From Poriferisodalis sp965208925 (lineage in GTDB: Bacteria > Actinomycetota > Acidimicrobiia > Acidimicrobiales > Poriferisodalaceae), in the NCBI RefSeq assembly GCF_965208925.1, contig NZ_OZ242364.1, positions 2,232,001 to 2,296,000 on the forward strand: a stretch of 64,000 nt of DNA. The letters run 5' to 3'. This document shows, in pieces, positions 36,558-43,322 of this stretch (position 1 is the stretch's first letter; each line of letters opens with the position of its first letter). The notes below the pieces were generated by a model. That model ran no database searches and had not been told where the DNA came from. It saw nothing but the letters and a program-made list of their open reading frames with translations. Position numbers and translations under genes: made by a program.

Positions 36558-37364
36558 GTGGATCCGCTGTTCGCCATCTACCGCAGCCGAGCTGACAAGC
36601 TGGTTGCCGAGCTGTGGGCGGTCCATCTCGTCGCCGGAACGGTCGCGGGTCTGCTCTGCGCGCTGTTCACCTCGCTGCGATGGTGGGCGATGCCGATTGC
36701 GCTGGTCGGTGCATGCGGGCTCGCCCTGTTCTGGCTGGGCATCGGTGAGCGCCGCTTGAGGTCTGTGATGGATCCCGCAGGCTCGACGCAGTGCAATCCC
36801 GCTGACGAGCCCCGGCTGGCGAACATCGTCGAAGGCATGTGCCTGCTCGTCGGCGTGGAGCGGCCGACGCTCGTCGTCCACCCGGCAGCGGCCGCGAACG
36901 CGATGGCATTCGGCCGACGGCCAGAGCGCTCCACTCTCGTCGTCACCCAAGGCCTGCTCGAGGCGCTGAATCGCATCGAGCTGGAAGCCGTCGTCGCGCG
37001 CCTGCTGACGCAGATTCGTGACGGGCGGGCCGCGTACCTGACCACAGCCGTAACGACGGTCGGGCTGCCGGCGCTGCTATGGCCTGCGGTGTGGCCGCTG
37101 GTGCAGGCTCGCACCGAGCGCGAGGCCAGTACCGGCAGCGACTTCGACGATGACGCCGAAGCCGTGCGGCTGACCCGCTACCCGCCCGGTCTTGCCGATG
37201 CGCTCGAGACGATGTCGGCGACCGGCGTGCGAACCGATGCACCGCGGGTGACCTGGCCGCTGTGGCTGGCTGATCCGAGGGCTGACGCGGCCGTTGACCC
37301 CGCCGGCCTGCCCGACTACCGGGCCGACCTTGAGACACGGGTCGCGGTGCTGCGCGAATTCTGA
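36558..37364 (+). CDS. M48/HtpX-like membrane protein without the HExxH active site
   Basis: The 268-residue protein has two N-terminal membrane helices (about 22-40 and 44-60), then an M48-like domain. VHPAAAANAMAFGRRPERSTLVVTQGLLEALNRIELEAVVA (about 107-147) closely follows the M48 pattern N-A-x-A-x-G ... V-x-x-T-x-G-L-L-x-x-L-x-x-x-E-L-E-A-V-x-A. At the place of HELxH the sequence reads RLLTQ (148-152), so both zinc His and the catalytic Glu are lost. It is therefore probably a non-proteolytic pseudoenzyme or adaptor. GTG 36558 or TTG 36546 may start it; the frame is open further upstream, but that overlaps the convergent small gene. Confidence 0.7.
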   Translation: MDPLFAIYRSRADKLVAELWAVHLVAGTVAGLLCALFTSLRWWAMPIALVGACGLALFWLGIGERRLRSVMDPAGSTQCNPADEPRLANIVEGMCLLVGVERPTLVVHPAAAANAMAFGRRPERSTLVVTQGLLEALNRIELEAVVARLLTQIRDGRAAYLTTAVTTVGLPALLWPAVWPLVQARTEREASTGSDFDDDAEAVRLTRYPPGLADALETMSATGVRTDAPRVTWPLWLADPRADAAVDPAGLPDYRADLETRVAVLREF

Positions 37365-37418
37365 GCACGGCGGGCAAATCCCCGGGGCAGCACTGGGACC
37401 GTTCCCTACACTGAGCGC

Positions 37419-38318
37419 ATGAACTCAGGTGACGGAGCGTCTCATCTGGTCGGAACGGTGCGGGTCAAGCGCGGGCTTGCCGACATGCTCCGGGGCGGCG
37501 TCATCATGGATGTCGTCACGCCCGAGCAGGCCAAGATCGCGGAGGATGCCGGGGCGGTCGCCGTCATGGCGCTCGAACGCGTGCCGGCCGACATTCGCCG
37601 CGACGGCGGTGTGGCCCGCATGAGCGACCCGGCGATGATCGAGGGCATCCAGGCGGCCGTGACGATTCCGGTCATGGCCAAGGCCCGGATCGGCCACTTC
37701 GGCGAGGCCCAGGTACTCGAATCCCTCGATGTCGACTACATCGACGAGTCCGAGGTGCTGACCCCCGCAGACGAGGCACATCACATCGACAAGTGGGCGT
37801 TCACGGTGCCGTTCGTGTGCGGCGCCACCAACCTGGGCGAGGCGCTGAGGCGCATCTCCGAGGGTGCTTGCATGATTCGCTCCAAGGGCGAGGCCGGCAC
37901 CGGCAACATCGTCGAGGCGGTGCGTCACCTGCGGGCAATCACCGGCGATATCCGCAAGATCACCCAAGCCGATGCCGCCGAGCTGTTCGACTGGGCCAAG
38001 CAGCTGCAATCGCCGCTCGGGCTGGTGCAGGAGATTGCCGAGACCGGGCGCCTGCCGGTGCCGTTGTTCTGCGCCGGCGGCATCGCGACACCGGCCGACG
38101 CGTCGCTGGTGATGCAGCTGGGCGCCGAGGCAGTGTTCGTCGGCTCGGGCATCTTCAAGAGCGAAGACCCGGGGCCGAGGGCCGAGGCGATCGTCGAGGC
38201 CACCACGCACTACCGCGATCCGTCGGTGGTGGCCAAGGTCAGCCGGGGCCTCGGAAGCGCCATGCCGGGTCTCGAGATGGAAGGCCTCGAAACCAAGCTC
38301 GCCGAACGCGGCTGGTAA
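37419..38318 (+). CDS. pdxS: Pyridoxal 5'-phosphate synthase lyase subunit
   Basis: Makes PLP from ribose 5-phosphate, glyceraldehyde 3-phosphate and ammonia supplied by PdxT, in a 12+12 complex. The 299-residue TIM-barrel protein is among the most conserved in the window. GGVIMDVVTPEQAKIAEDAG (about 26-45) contains the catalytic Asp31. Lys88 in VMAKARIGHFGEAQ is the Schiff-base lysine (Lys81 in Bacillus numbering), and MIRSKGEAGTGN holds the second active lysine. Ribose-phosphate loops are GGIATPADASL and VFVGSGIFKS. It is followed by pdxT after 84 bp. Confidence 0.96.
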   Translation: MNSGDGASHLVGTVRVKRGLADMLRGGVIMDVVTPEQAKIAEDAGAVAVMALERVPADIRRDGGVARMSDPAMIEGIQAAVTIPVMAKARIGHFGEAQVLESLDVDYIDESEVLTPADEAHHIDKWAFTVPFVCGATNLGEALRRISEGACMIRSKGEAGTGNIVEAVRHLRAITGDIRKITQADAAELFDWAKQLQSPLGLVQEIAETGRLPVPLFCAGGIATPADASLVMQLGAEAVFVGSGIFKSEDPGPRAEAIVEATTHYRDPSVVAKVSRGLGSAMPGLEMEGLETKLAERGW

Positions 38319-38402
38319 GAGACTGAGCCGCATGGCGAAGCCGTGGCCCGAGCGGCCCGTGAGCCCAATCGCATGGGAAACCGGGAACAAGGGCAGGAGA
38401 TA

Positions 38403-39062
38403 ATGGCGGCGCGCAAGAGCGCCACAGCAAGCGACAGCCTGCCGCTGATCGGCGTTGTCGCGCTGCAGGGAGCTGCCGCCGAGCACGTTGCCGCCTTCCG
38501 GCGCGTCGGGGCCAGAGCACTCGAAGTCCGCGTGCCCGCAGATCTCGACGGTGTAGATGCTGTGGCGCTTCCCGGCGGGGAGTCGACCACCATGTCGCAC
38601 CTGCTCGGCACGAGCGGGCTTTTCGATGCGCTGTCAAACCGCCTGGCCGGTGGCATGCCGGCATTCGGCACCTGCGCTGGCATGATCCTGCTCGCCACCG
38701 AGGTGTTGGACGGACGCCCGGATCAGCGCTGCTTCGGCGCTATCGACATCTCGGTGCGCCGCAATGCGTTCGGCCGACAGGTCGCCAGCTTTGAGGCGGA
38801 ACTCGCGACCGACGGCCTCGATGAGCCCTTCAGGGCGGTGTTCATACGAGCACCGTGGGTGGAGCGCGCCGGGGATGGCGTCGAGGTGCTCGCGGAGATC
38901 AGGCCCACCTCCAACTCCTCGACCGACGGCGCACGGTCATCGGTTCCGGTGTTGTGCCGGTCGGGACCGATCCTGGTGTCGAGCTTCCATCCCGAGCTGA
39001 CGGCGGACGACCGCATCCATCGCATGTTCCTCGACATGGTCGGTTCCCGTCATACCGATTGA
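38403..39062 (+). CDS. pdxT: Pyridoxal 5'-phosphate synthase glutaminase subunit
   Basis: Hydrolyses glutamine and channels ammonia to PdxS. The 219-residue class I glutamine amidotransferase has IGVVALQGAAAEHVAAFRRVGA at the start and ALPGGESTTM (oxyanion strand). The nucleophile is Cys91 in FGTCAGMILLA and the His/Glu pair lies in SSFHPELTADDRIH. ATG 38403 is selected because AGGAG lies 5 bp upstream; the frame is open back to 38343 but that part is not conserved. It forms an operon with pdxS. Confidence 0.95.
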   Translation: MAARKSATASDSLPLIGVVALQGAAAEHVAAFRRVGARALEVRVPADLDGVDAVALPGGESTTMSHLLGTSGLFDALSNRLAGGMPAFGTCAGMILLATEVLDGRPDQRCFGAIDISVRRNAFGRQVASFEAELATDGLDEPFRAVFIRAPWVERAGDGVEVLAEIRPTSNSSTDGARSSVPVLCRSGPILVSSFHPELTADDRIHRMFLDMVGSRHTD

Positions 39063-39090
39063 TCCCAAGGTGGCGCGCTTGTAGCTGGGG

Positions 39091-39429
39091 TCAGAGGCAT
39101 CCGGTGGGGCGGACTGCGGAACGGCCGGCGTCGTCGGTGTGGACAGCGTGCTCAGCGCCGTGGACGGTGAACGAGAGCCGCCAGCCAGGAGTCTGCACTT
39201 GCGCGTACGCGTAGCCGGGCTGTTGGCAGCCCAGGGAAGCGTCGCTCCAAGCAACTTTCTCGGCGCTGTGCAGGATCACGTCGAGCCTGTGGGCCTTCAG
39301 TTCGGTCGCCAGCAGTTCGATGGCAACGTCGACGGCGCTGTTCGGGGCTGTCGTCGTGGGCTGCGATGGTTCAAGCGAGACGCCGTTTGCCCACAAGGCG
39401 AACAGCCACAGCAGCAGGCTCAGCGGCAT
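39091..39429 (-). CDS. Small secreted protein of unknown function
   Basis: A 112-residue protein. The N-terminus MPLSLLLWLFALWANGVSLEP reads as a signal peptide or anchor, followed by a Thr/Pro linker. The conserved-looking part is KVAWSDASLGCQQPGYAYAQVQTPGWRLSF ending with PTGCL. It resembles a short secreted domain seen in several bacteria, with a W-x-D-x-S-L-G-C-P-Q-P-G core and a C-terminal Cys, so a single disulfide is likely. The start at 39429 is preferred to 39510, where the extra residues are basic and not signal-like. It converges on pdxT. Confidence 0.55.
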   Translation of the reverse strand: MPLSLLLWLFALWANGVSLEPSQPTTTAPNSAVDVAIELLATELKAHRLDVILHSAEKVAWSDASLGCQQPGYAYAQVQTPGWRLSFTVHGAEHAVHTDDAGRSAVRPTGCL

Positions 39430-39561
39430 GGTCCAAGTCTGACGGTCTGCGCGAGCCAGCCTGTCAGACGGTCGCTTCTCAGGCGGTCGACTCCGAGTCC
39501 AGCGAGCCACCAGGGCCGAGGGCTTGGAGAATGTTCTCCATCACGGCGTTCCACGTTGCTA

Positions 39562-39579
39562 CCCCCCCCCCCCCCCCCC
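39562..39579 (+). repeat. Homopolymer tract of 18 C
   Basis: Eighteen consecutive C on the + strand, read as GGGGGG in the TetR remnant on the other strand. It lies exactly at the point where homology to the intact TetR paralogue changes frame. Confidence 0.9.
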
Positions 39580-39831
39580 TTCGGTCGCACTGACTCCAAG
39601 GTGTGCGCGCCGAGTCCGAAGGCTTGGCAGAACGAGACGATGGACTTCGTCGTGAGCGCCTCATCGATCAGACCTCGTTGTTTGGCCTCGTCGACGATGG
39701 CTGCAACAGCACAGGCGTCGAATCCGTTGCCGCCGACTGTTGCATTGCACAGTCGCTGTCCGATCTCCTCGACCAGGGCCCGGTTGTCACCGGCAACGTG
39801 TTCAGTGTCTTGCGCGCGAGATATCACATAT

Positions 39832-39845
39832 GAAGAATAGTCTTC
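39832..39845. promoter_or_regulatory. Inverted repeat in an AT-rich spot, possible TetR operator
   Basis: GAAGA-ATAG-TCTTC is a perfect 14-bp palindrome within a locally AT-rich stretch (about 39820-39880), with another GTCTTCA just downstream. It lies near the start of the TetR remnant and 130 bp from the end of the intact TetR gene. The operator role is inference. Confidence 0.35.
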
Positions 39846-39971
39846 ACTCGTCTTCAATATGCCTTTTTCATCACATGCAACGTCAGGGTGTGAGGAACGG
39901 TACCCGTCGGATGCCGCGCGCGGTCCGACGCCCCAGATGAGCCCCGAATTCTGCGACGGCCAGCTGCCGAG

Positions 39972-40619
39972 CTACTGAGTGGTCCCGGGCGGCGCCCAAC
40001 TGTTCACGACGCGCCGGATCAGCTCGTCCCACTGGTCGGCGTCCTCGCTGGAGATGCGGTCCTCCGACATCGAGAGCGCAAGCTGCATGCCGATGCTGAG
40101 CGCCTGGCAGCACAGCACCACGAGCTCGGTGCTCAGGGACTCATCGAGAATCCCGGCCGCCTTGCCTTCGGTGACCAGCCTCGAGAGCGCATCAGCCTCA
40201 GTGTCGAAGGCCTCCGCGATGTTCGCTCTCATCGCCGAGTCGCGCCTCGCGATGACGCACGCCTCCAGGAACAGGGCTCGGGCGTCGTCGTCATCGGACC
40301 TCAGCTGGTCGGCCCCGAGCGAGGCCGCAATCTGGCCGAGCGGCGATTCGCCCGCACTGTCGCCCGCCAGGCGCTGCGACACGGCATGTTGGACGGCGCC
40401 CAGGAAGCACTCGCGCTTGTCCCGCCAGCGGGAGTAGATGGCACCGGTCGACAGCCCGCTGCGCCGAGCGATCTCGGAGACTTTGGCGGCCTCAAAGCCG
40501 CGATCGCTGAACTCGGCCACGGCCGCGTCGAGCAGTCGCCTGCGCAGGTCGGCGGTGCGGCGGGCCCTCTTGCCGACCTCAGGCGCTTCGCTGGCCTCAG
40601 GCGCAGTCCCATCAGGCAT
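39972..40619 (-). CDS. TetR-family transcriptional regulator
   Basis: The 215-residue repressor-type protein has an N-terminal helix-turn-helix at about residues 22-70: RRRLLDAAVAEFSDRGFEAAKVSEIARRSGLSTGAIYSRWRDKRE, with the GAIYSRWRDK recognition end. A helical ligand domain ends QWDELIRRVVNSWAPPG. Four consecutive Asp (about 108-112) interrupt the ligand domain. No ligand can be inferred. A paralogous, broken copy lies just downstream, suggesting tandem duplication. The upstream 150 bp (40620-40769) holds its promoter; no gene is seen there. Confidence 0.85.
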   Translation of the reverse strand: MPDGTAPEASEAPEVGKRARRTADLRRRLLDAAVAEFSDRGFEAAKVSEIARRSGLSTGAIYSRWRDKRECFLGAVQHAVSQRLAGDSAGESPLGQIAASLGADQLRSDDDDARALFLEACVIARRDSAMRANIAEAFDTEADALSRLVTEGKAAGILDESLSTELVVLCCQALSIGMQLALSMSEDRISSEDADQWDELIRRVVNSWAPPGTTQ

Positions 40620-40769
40620 GCGCTAGCAACGGTAGCGCGCAGCCTCCTGCGTAGTTAGGTCACCCCCAGCGGCGCGCCATTTGGTCCCGCAGCAATCTTG
40701 GCCCGCAATACTTGTCGGGTCGCGAGGACATCGACGTAGCACTGAGCGAGAGTGCGCCTAGGTCCGAGA

Positions 40770-41297
40770 TCAGAGCTGGTGTGGTGCAGTCCAGGTCTCG
40801 ATGAGACTGGACTGCAGTGGCATTTCGAGCTCGTGGCAAAAGACTGCGTGGACGACGTCGATGCCCGTTGCCGAAGGACTGCGGATGGCGCGATAGCCAG
40901 CGTCATGAGCGGCTTGCCCGATCTGTTGAGTGGGCCGGAAATCGTTGCGGATGAGGTCGCTATGGGCGAGCGACAGATGTTGCAGCGTTTCTGGGTCAGT
41001 CAGGTCGAGCACAGCGATGGGTTCAACCGTCGAGACTTCCCACAGCTCGCGGGGCAGCAGGTCTGCGATGCGCAGACCCTGCTGAGTTGCCTGACGGGTC
41101 AGTTCTGCCACGGTGCATTCTCGAGTTGAGCACAAGTACACCGTTGGGAAGCTCCCCGGTGCGTTGTAGCGCCCGCCGTTAAGCAGAGCACCCTGACCGC
41201 TGCTCGGGTCGAATCCGGGTGCTTGATTGCGGAAGCCGTTGACATCCGCGAGTCGTCTCGGAGCGCGCTCCACCAAGCCATGGACTGCACCAGTCAT
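40770..41297 (-). CDS. RES-domain toxin, locus A
   Basis: The 175-residue toxin is of the RES (ParT/MbcT) group. Proteins of this fold break down or modify with NAD+ and are neutralised by Xre/MbcA/ParS antitoxins. ALLNGGRYNAPG (residues 38-48) gives the conserved Arg43 and Tyr44, TVYLCSTRECTVAEL gives Glu65, and the later RAIRSPSA gives a candidate Ser: the Arg-Glu-Ser set that names the family. The toxin ATG lies 1 bp after the antitoxin stop, so expression is coupled. Whether it phosphorolyses NAD+ or ADP-ribosylates a target cannot be told. Confidence 0.85.
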   Translation of the reverse strand: MTGAVHGLVERAPRRLADVNGFRNQAPGFDPSSGQGALLNGGRYNAPGSFPTVYLCSTRECTVAELTRQATQQGLRIADLLPRELWEVSTVEPIAVLDLTDPETLQHLSLAHSDLIRNDFRPTQQIGQAAHDAGYRAIRSPSATGIDVVHAVFCHELEMPLQSSLIETWTAPHQL

Positions 41298-41298
41298 C

Positions 41299-41634
41299 TC
41301 AGGTGGTGACGCCTTCGGCGAGCGCCAACAGCAGTCCGATCACCTGCTTGTACTCGCCCTGCGCGATCAGGTCCAGGGGCTTCTCGTAGCCGAGGTCACT
41401 GTTGGGCGAGCGCAGCCACAGCCTCACGGCGTCGCGTTGGATGACTCTGCAGGCGAGATCGACCACGCTGCGCAACTCCAGAATCCTGTTCTCGGCTTCG
41501 CGCTGTGGCACAGTCCCATCTGTTCGCCACCTTGTCACGCTTCGCGGATTGGAATCGCTCACGAATGCGAGGTCAACGGTGTCCACGACCTCGCTGTCGC
41601 AGAGTTCATCAAGCAGAGGAGCGATTGCAGACAT
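41299..41634 (-). CDS. Xre/MbcA/ParS-type antitoxin, locus A
   Basis: The 111-residue antitoxin has an N-terminal helix-turn-helix (about 20-45, with DLAFVSDSNPRSVTRWRTDG) and a C-terminal toxin-binding domain of the DUF2384/MbcA kind. That domain contains AVRLWLRSPNSDLGYEKPLDLIAQGEYKQVI, where the LRSPN-x-x-LGYEKPLDLI pattern is characteristic. It precedes the RES toxin by 1 bp. It should bind its own promoter: the region just upstream has a TATACT -10-like box on the minus strand (41682-41687) embedded in ATGTC repeats. Confidence 0.85.
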   Translation of the reverse strand: MSAIAPLLDELCDSEVVDTVDLAFVSDSNPRSVTRWRTDGTVPQREAENRILELRSVVDLACRVIQRDAVRLWLRSPNSDLGYEKPLDLIAQGEYKQVIGLLLALAEGVTT

Positions 41635-41664
41635 CGTTCGTCTCCGATCCAGCCGGCAACAATA

Positions 41665-41713
41665 TGACGTTCGTATGTCACAGTATATGTCGATGTGATG
41701 TCGTCTAGATGTC
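41665..41713. promoter_or_regulatory. Operator candidate: helically phased ATGTC repeats between two RES loci
   Basis: ATGTC occurs at 41675-41679, 41687-41691, 41698-41702 and 41709-41713, spacings of 12, 11 and 11 bp (about one helical turn each). The first is also half of the palindrome TGAC-gttcgtat-GTCA (41665-41680). The array surrounds a minus-strand TATACT. Two more ATGTC copies lie at 41854-41863 beside the start of the divergent locus B. The pattern suits cooperative binding by a small HTH antitoxin; which antitoxin binds is not known. Confidence 0.55.
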
Positions 41714-41910
41714 GGACTCGTCGACCTCGAGCGTCTCTACGAGGGCGACTGAATCGGCGCTGCGGTTGCCGCGCCGTCGGGCCAGCGAGGCCGCTGCACC
41801 CATCGGACGAACAGCGCCGCATTTGCGGGTGTGCAGCCGGATGTGCTGCAGGCATGTCATGTCTGTCCATTAGAGTAGTCTTATGTACAGAGCGGACAGG
41901 ATATTCTGAC

Positions 41911-42507
41911 GTGGCAACGCCATCGCAGAGAGACGATCTGGCCCAAGCCGGTCGGCAGGTGGCTGAGCGGCTCGTCGACTTGACACCGTGGCTTCAGGGC
42001 TGGGGGTTGGTACCTGTTCGCCGCGATGCCGATGCGACGGGCAAGGGCGGCATCGACGACGTGCTCGTCGACGATCGCCACTACCGCTGCCCAAGCACGG
42101 AGACGCTCATTCTCAACGCCCAGCGGGTGCGTCTCGCCAGGCAAGAGCTGCTCGACATGGGCTCGCTGTCCACCAAGGATCTCGCAGCGGCACGCGACTG
42201 CTCGCTGAACACTGTCCACAAGCAGATCCAGCGCGCATGCAAGCGTGACGAGCTGATTGCCGTCACCGTCTCAGGCGAAGTCCGCGTCCCGGCGGTGCTG
42301 CTCGACGATGCGCTCGACGTGCGCCCGGCCTGGCAGCCCGTCATCTCGGTGCTCAAAGAAGCCAGATTGAGCGACTGGGCGATCTGGGGATGGATTGCGC
42401 GACCGAATGCCGGTTTGTCCGGGCAGGTCGCAGCGGACGTGATCGATGCTGACCCAGAGCGTGTGTACGCCGCTGCTCATCGCCGGATGGTGCAAGCCAC
42501 TTCATGA
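41911..42507 (+). CDS. HTH antitoxin with MbcA/ParS-like C-terminus, locus B
   Basis: The 198-residue protein pairs with a second RES toxin. It has an N-terminal region of 80 residues with CPSTETLILNAQRVRLARQELLD and a helix-turn-helix at about 86-110 (LSTKDLAAARDCSLNTVHKQIQRA). The C-terminal domain (about 137-195) has SDWAIWGWIARPNAGLSGQVAADVIDADPERVYAAAHRR, resembling the W-x2-x-P-x-x-x-L-x-G-x-x-A ... D-P-x-x-V-x-x-A-A pattern of RES-partner antitoxins. GTG 41911 is the first plausible start after the promoter; the frame is open upstream without family-like sequence. The stop overlaps the toxin ATG (ATGA). Confidence 0.7.
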   Translation: MATPSQRDDLAQAGRQVAERLVDLTPWLQGWGLVPVRRDADATGKGGIDDVLVDDRHYRCPSTETLILNAQRVRLARQELLDMGSLSTKDLAAARDCSLNTVHKQIQRACKRDELIAVTVSGEVRVPAVLLDDALDVRPAWQPVISVLKEARLSDWAIWGWIARPNAGLSGQVAADVIDADPERVYAAAHRRMVQATS

Positions 42508-43211
42508 CCTGCCCAGATCCTCGGACGTGCCCGGTGGATCAGTCGCGCCCCCGATACCCGAGGTCGGCCGTCATCACCGCTGGGAGGGTCTGGTACAACG
42601 TCTCGCGCCATCGGGACACTCTCAACAGTTCGGGCCGGGGGGACAGCCGGTTCAGTCCGCTGACGCGCGGTGACGGACAGGTGATCCCGCATGTGTACCT
42701 GGCACAGAATCACCTTGGCGCGCTGCTCGAGAGTGCCGTGGGTGACACGTGGGGTGCACAGAACAGCGTGCAGCGGTCCGATCTGGAAGGGTTGTCGCTG
42801 CGAGCGGTCGCGTGCCGGACGCCGGTACGCGTTGTCGACCTGAGAGACGACCAGCTCGAGCACTACGGAATGACTCGGGAACAGATCGTCGCCGCCCCCT
42901 CCGAGCACTACTCATGTACCCGTGCTTGGGCCCTCAGACGCTCCCGGCTGAACCTAGGAGGCCATGCCACCGCCGGGTTCATCTGGAATTCCCGGCAGGC
43001 AGAGATCGCCGCCGATCACGCAGAGGCCGCGCTGCGTGTCCTGCTGACCGTCTCGGAGCAAACGGGCCACGTCGCGGTGGTGTACGACCATGGGGGCGTC
43101 GGGAAGGGACTGTTCGAGTCGAGCGTCATCTATGCCGATCTCAGCCAAGGCGCAGGGCTCGCGTTCGTGAGAGACGTCGCCACCGCGGTCGGGCTGTTCG
43201 TCGAAGACTGA
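42504..43211 (+). CDS. RES-domain toxin, locus B
   Basis: The 235-residue protein is longer than the locus A toxin and only distantly similar. RES features are AGRVWYNVSRHRDTLNSSGRGDSRFSPL (Arg49-Phe50 in place of RY) and HVYLAQNHLGALLES (Glu76). A C-terminal part, VYDHGGVGKGLFESSVIYADLSQG, may supply the Ser. The protein is read from an ATG that overlaps the stop of its antitoxin by 4 bp. It belongs to the larger RES subgroup with an N-terminal extension. Its target and chemistry are not predictable. Confidence 0.72.
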   Translation: MTCPDPRTCPVDQSRPRYPRSAVITAGRVWYNVSRHRDTLNSSGRGDSRFSPLTRGDGQVIPHVYLAQNHLGALLESAVGDTWGAQNSVQRSDLEGLSLRAVACRTPVRVVDLRDDQLEHYGMTREQIVAAPSEHYSCTRAWALRRSRLNLGGHATAGFIWNSRQAEIAADHAEAALRVLLTVSEQTGHVAVVYDHGGVGKGLFESSVIYADLSQGAGLAFVRDVATAVGLFVED

Positions 43212-43243
43212 AGCCTCGCGGAAGCGGTCGGCCAGCTCCACCG

Positions 43244-43322
43244 TCTCACCCTCGGCGAAGGTCAGCGTCGGCAGCTGCTGCCAGCGAGCCGAAACTCGCT
43301 TGAGCCGCCGCAGGACCAGTCA
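43244..43322 (-). pseudogene. Remnant of an ABC permease C-terminus
   Basis: On the minus strand it reads LVLRRLKRVSARWQQLPTLTFAEGE. This is nearly the same as the end of the intact permease at 47582 (LVLRRLERISARWQQQPTLTFAEGEGT). The two stretches are about 77 bp with roughly eight mismatches and lie in the same orientation 4.3 kb apart. Here the frame has no stop at the same place and no permease body upstream; instead the cysteine-rich gene ends at 43320. It marks an old duplication or recombination junction. Confidence 0.72.

Larger units (their letters stand above)
39479..39857 (-). pseudogene. Decayed TetR-type regulator C-terminal half, frameshifted at a poly-G/C tract
   Basis: The frame starting near 39857 contains AIVDEAKQRGLIDEALTTKSIVSFCQAFGLGAHTLES. 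This aligns well with RLVTEGKAAGILDESLSTELVVLCCQALSIGMQLALS in the intact TetR gene next door. After 18 G (18 C on the + strand, 39562-39579) the homologous continuation WNAVMENILQALGPGG is in another frame; it matches WDELIRRVVNSWAPPG of the neighbour. The DNA-binding N-terminus is missing, apart from a possible scrap (QLAVAEFGAH) upstream near 39940. This is a broken tandem copy, or a slippage-switchable C-terminus if the tract varies. Confidence 0.7.
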
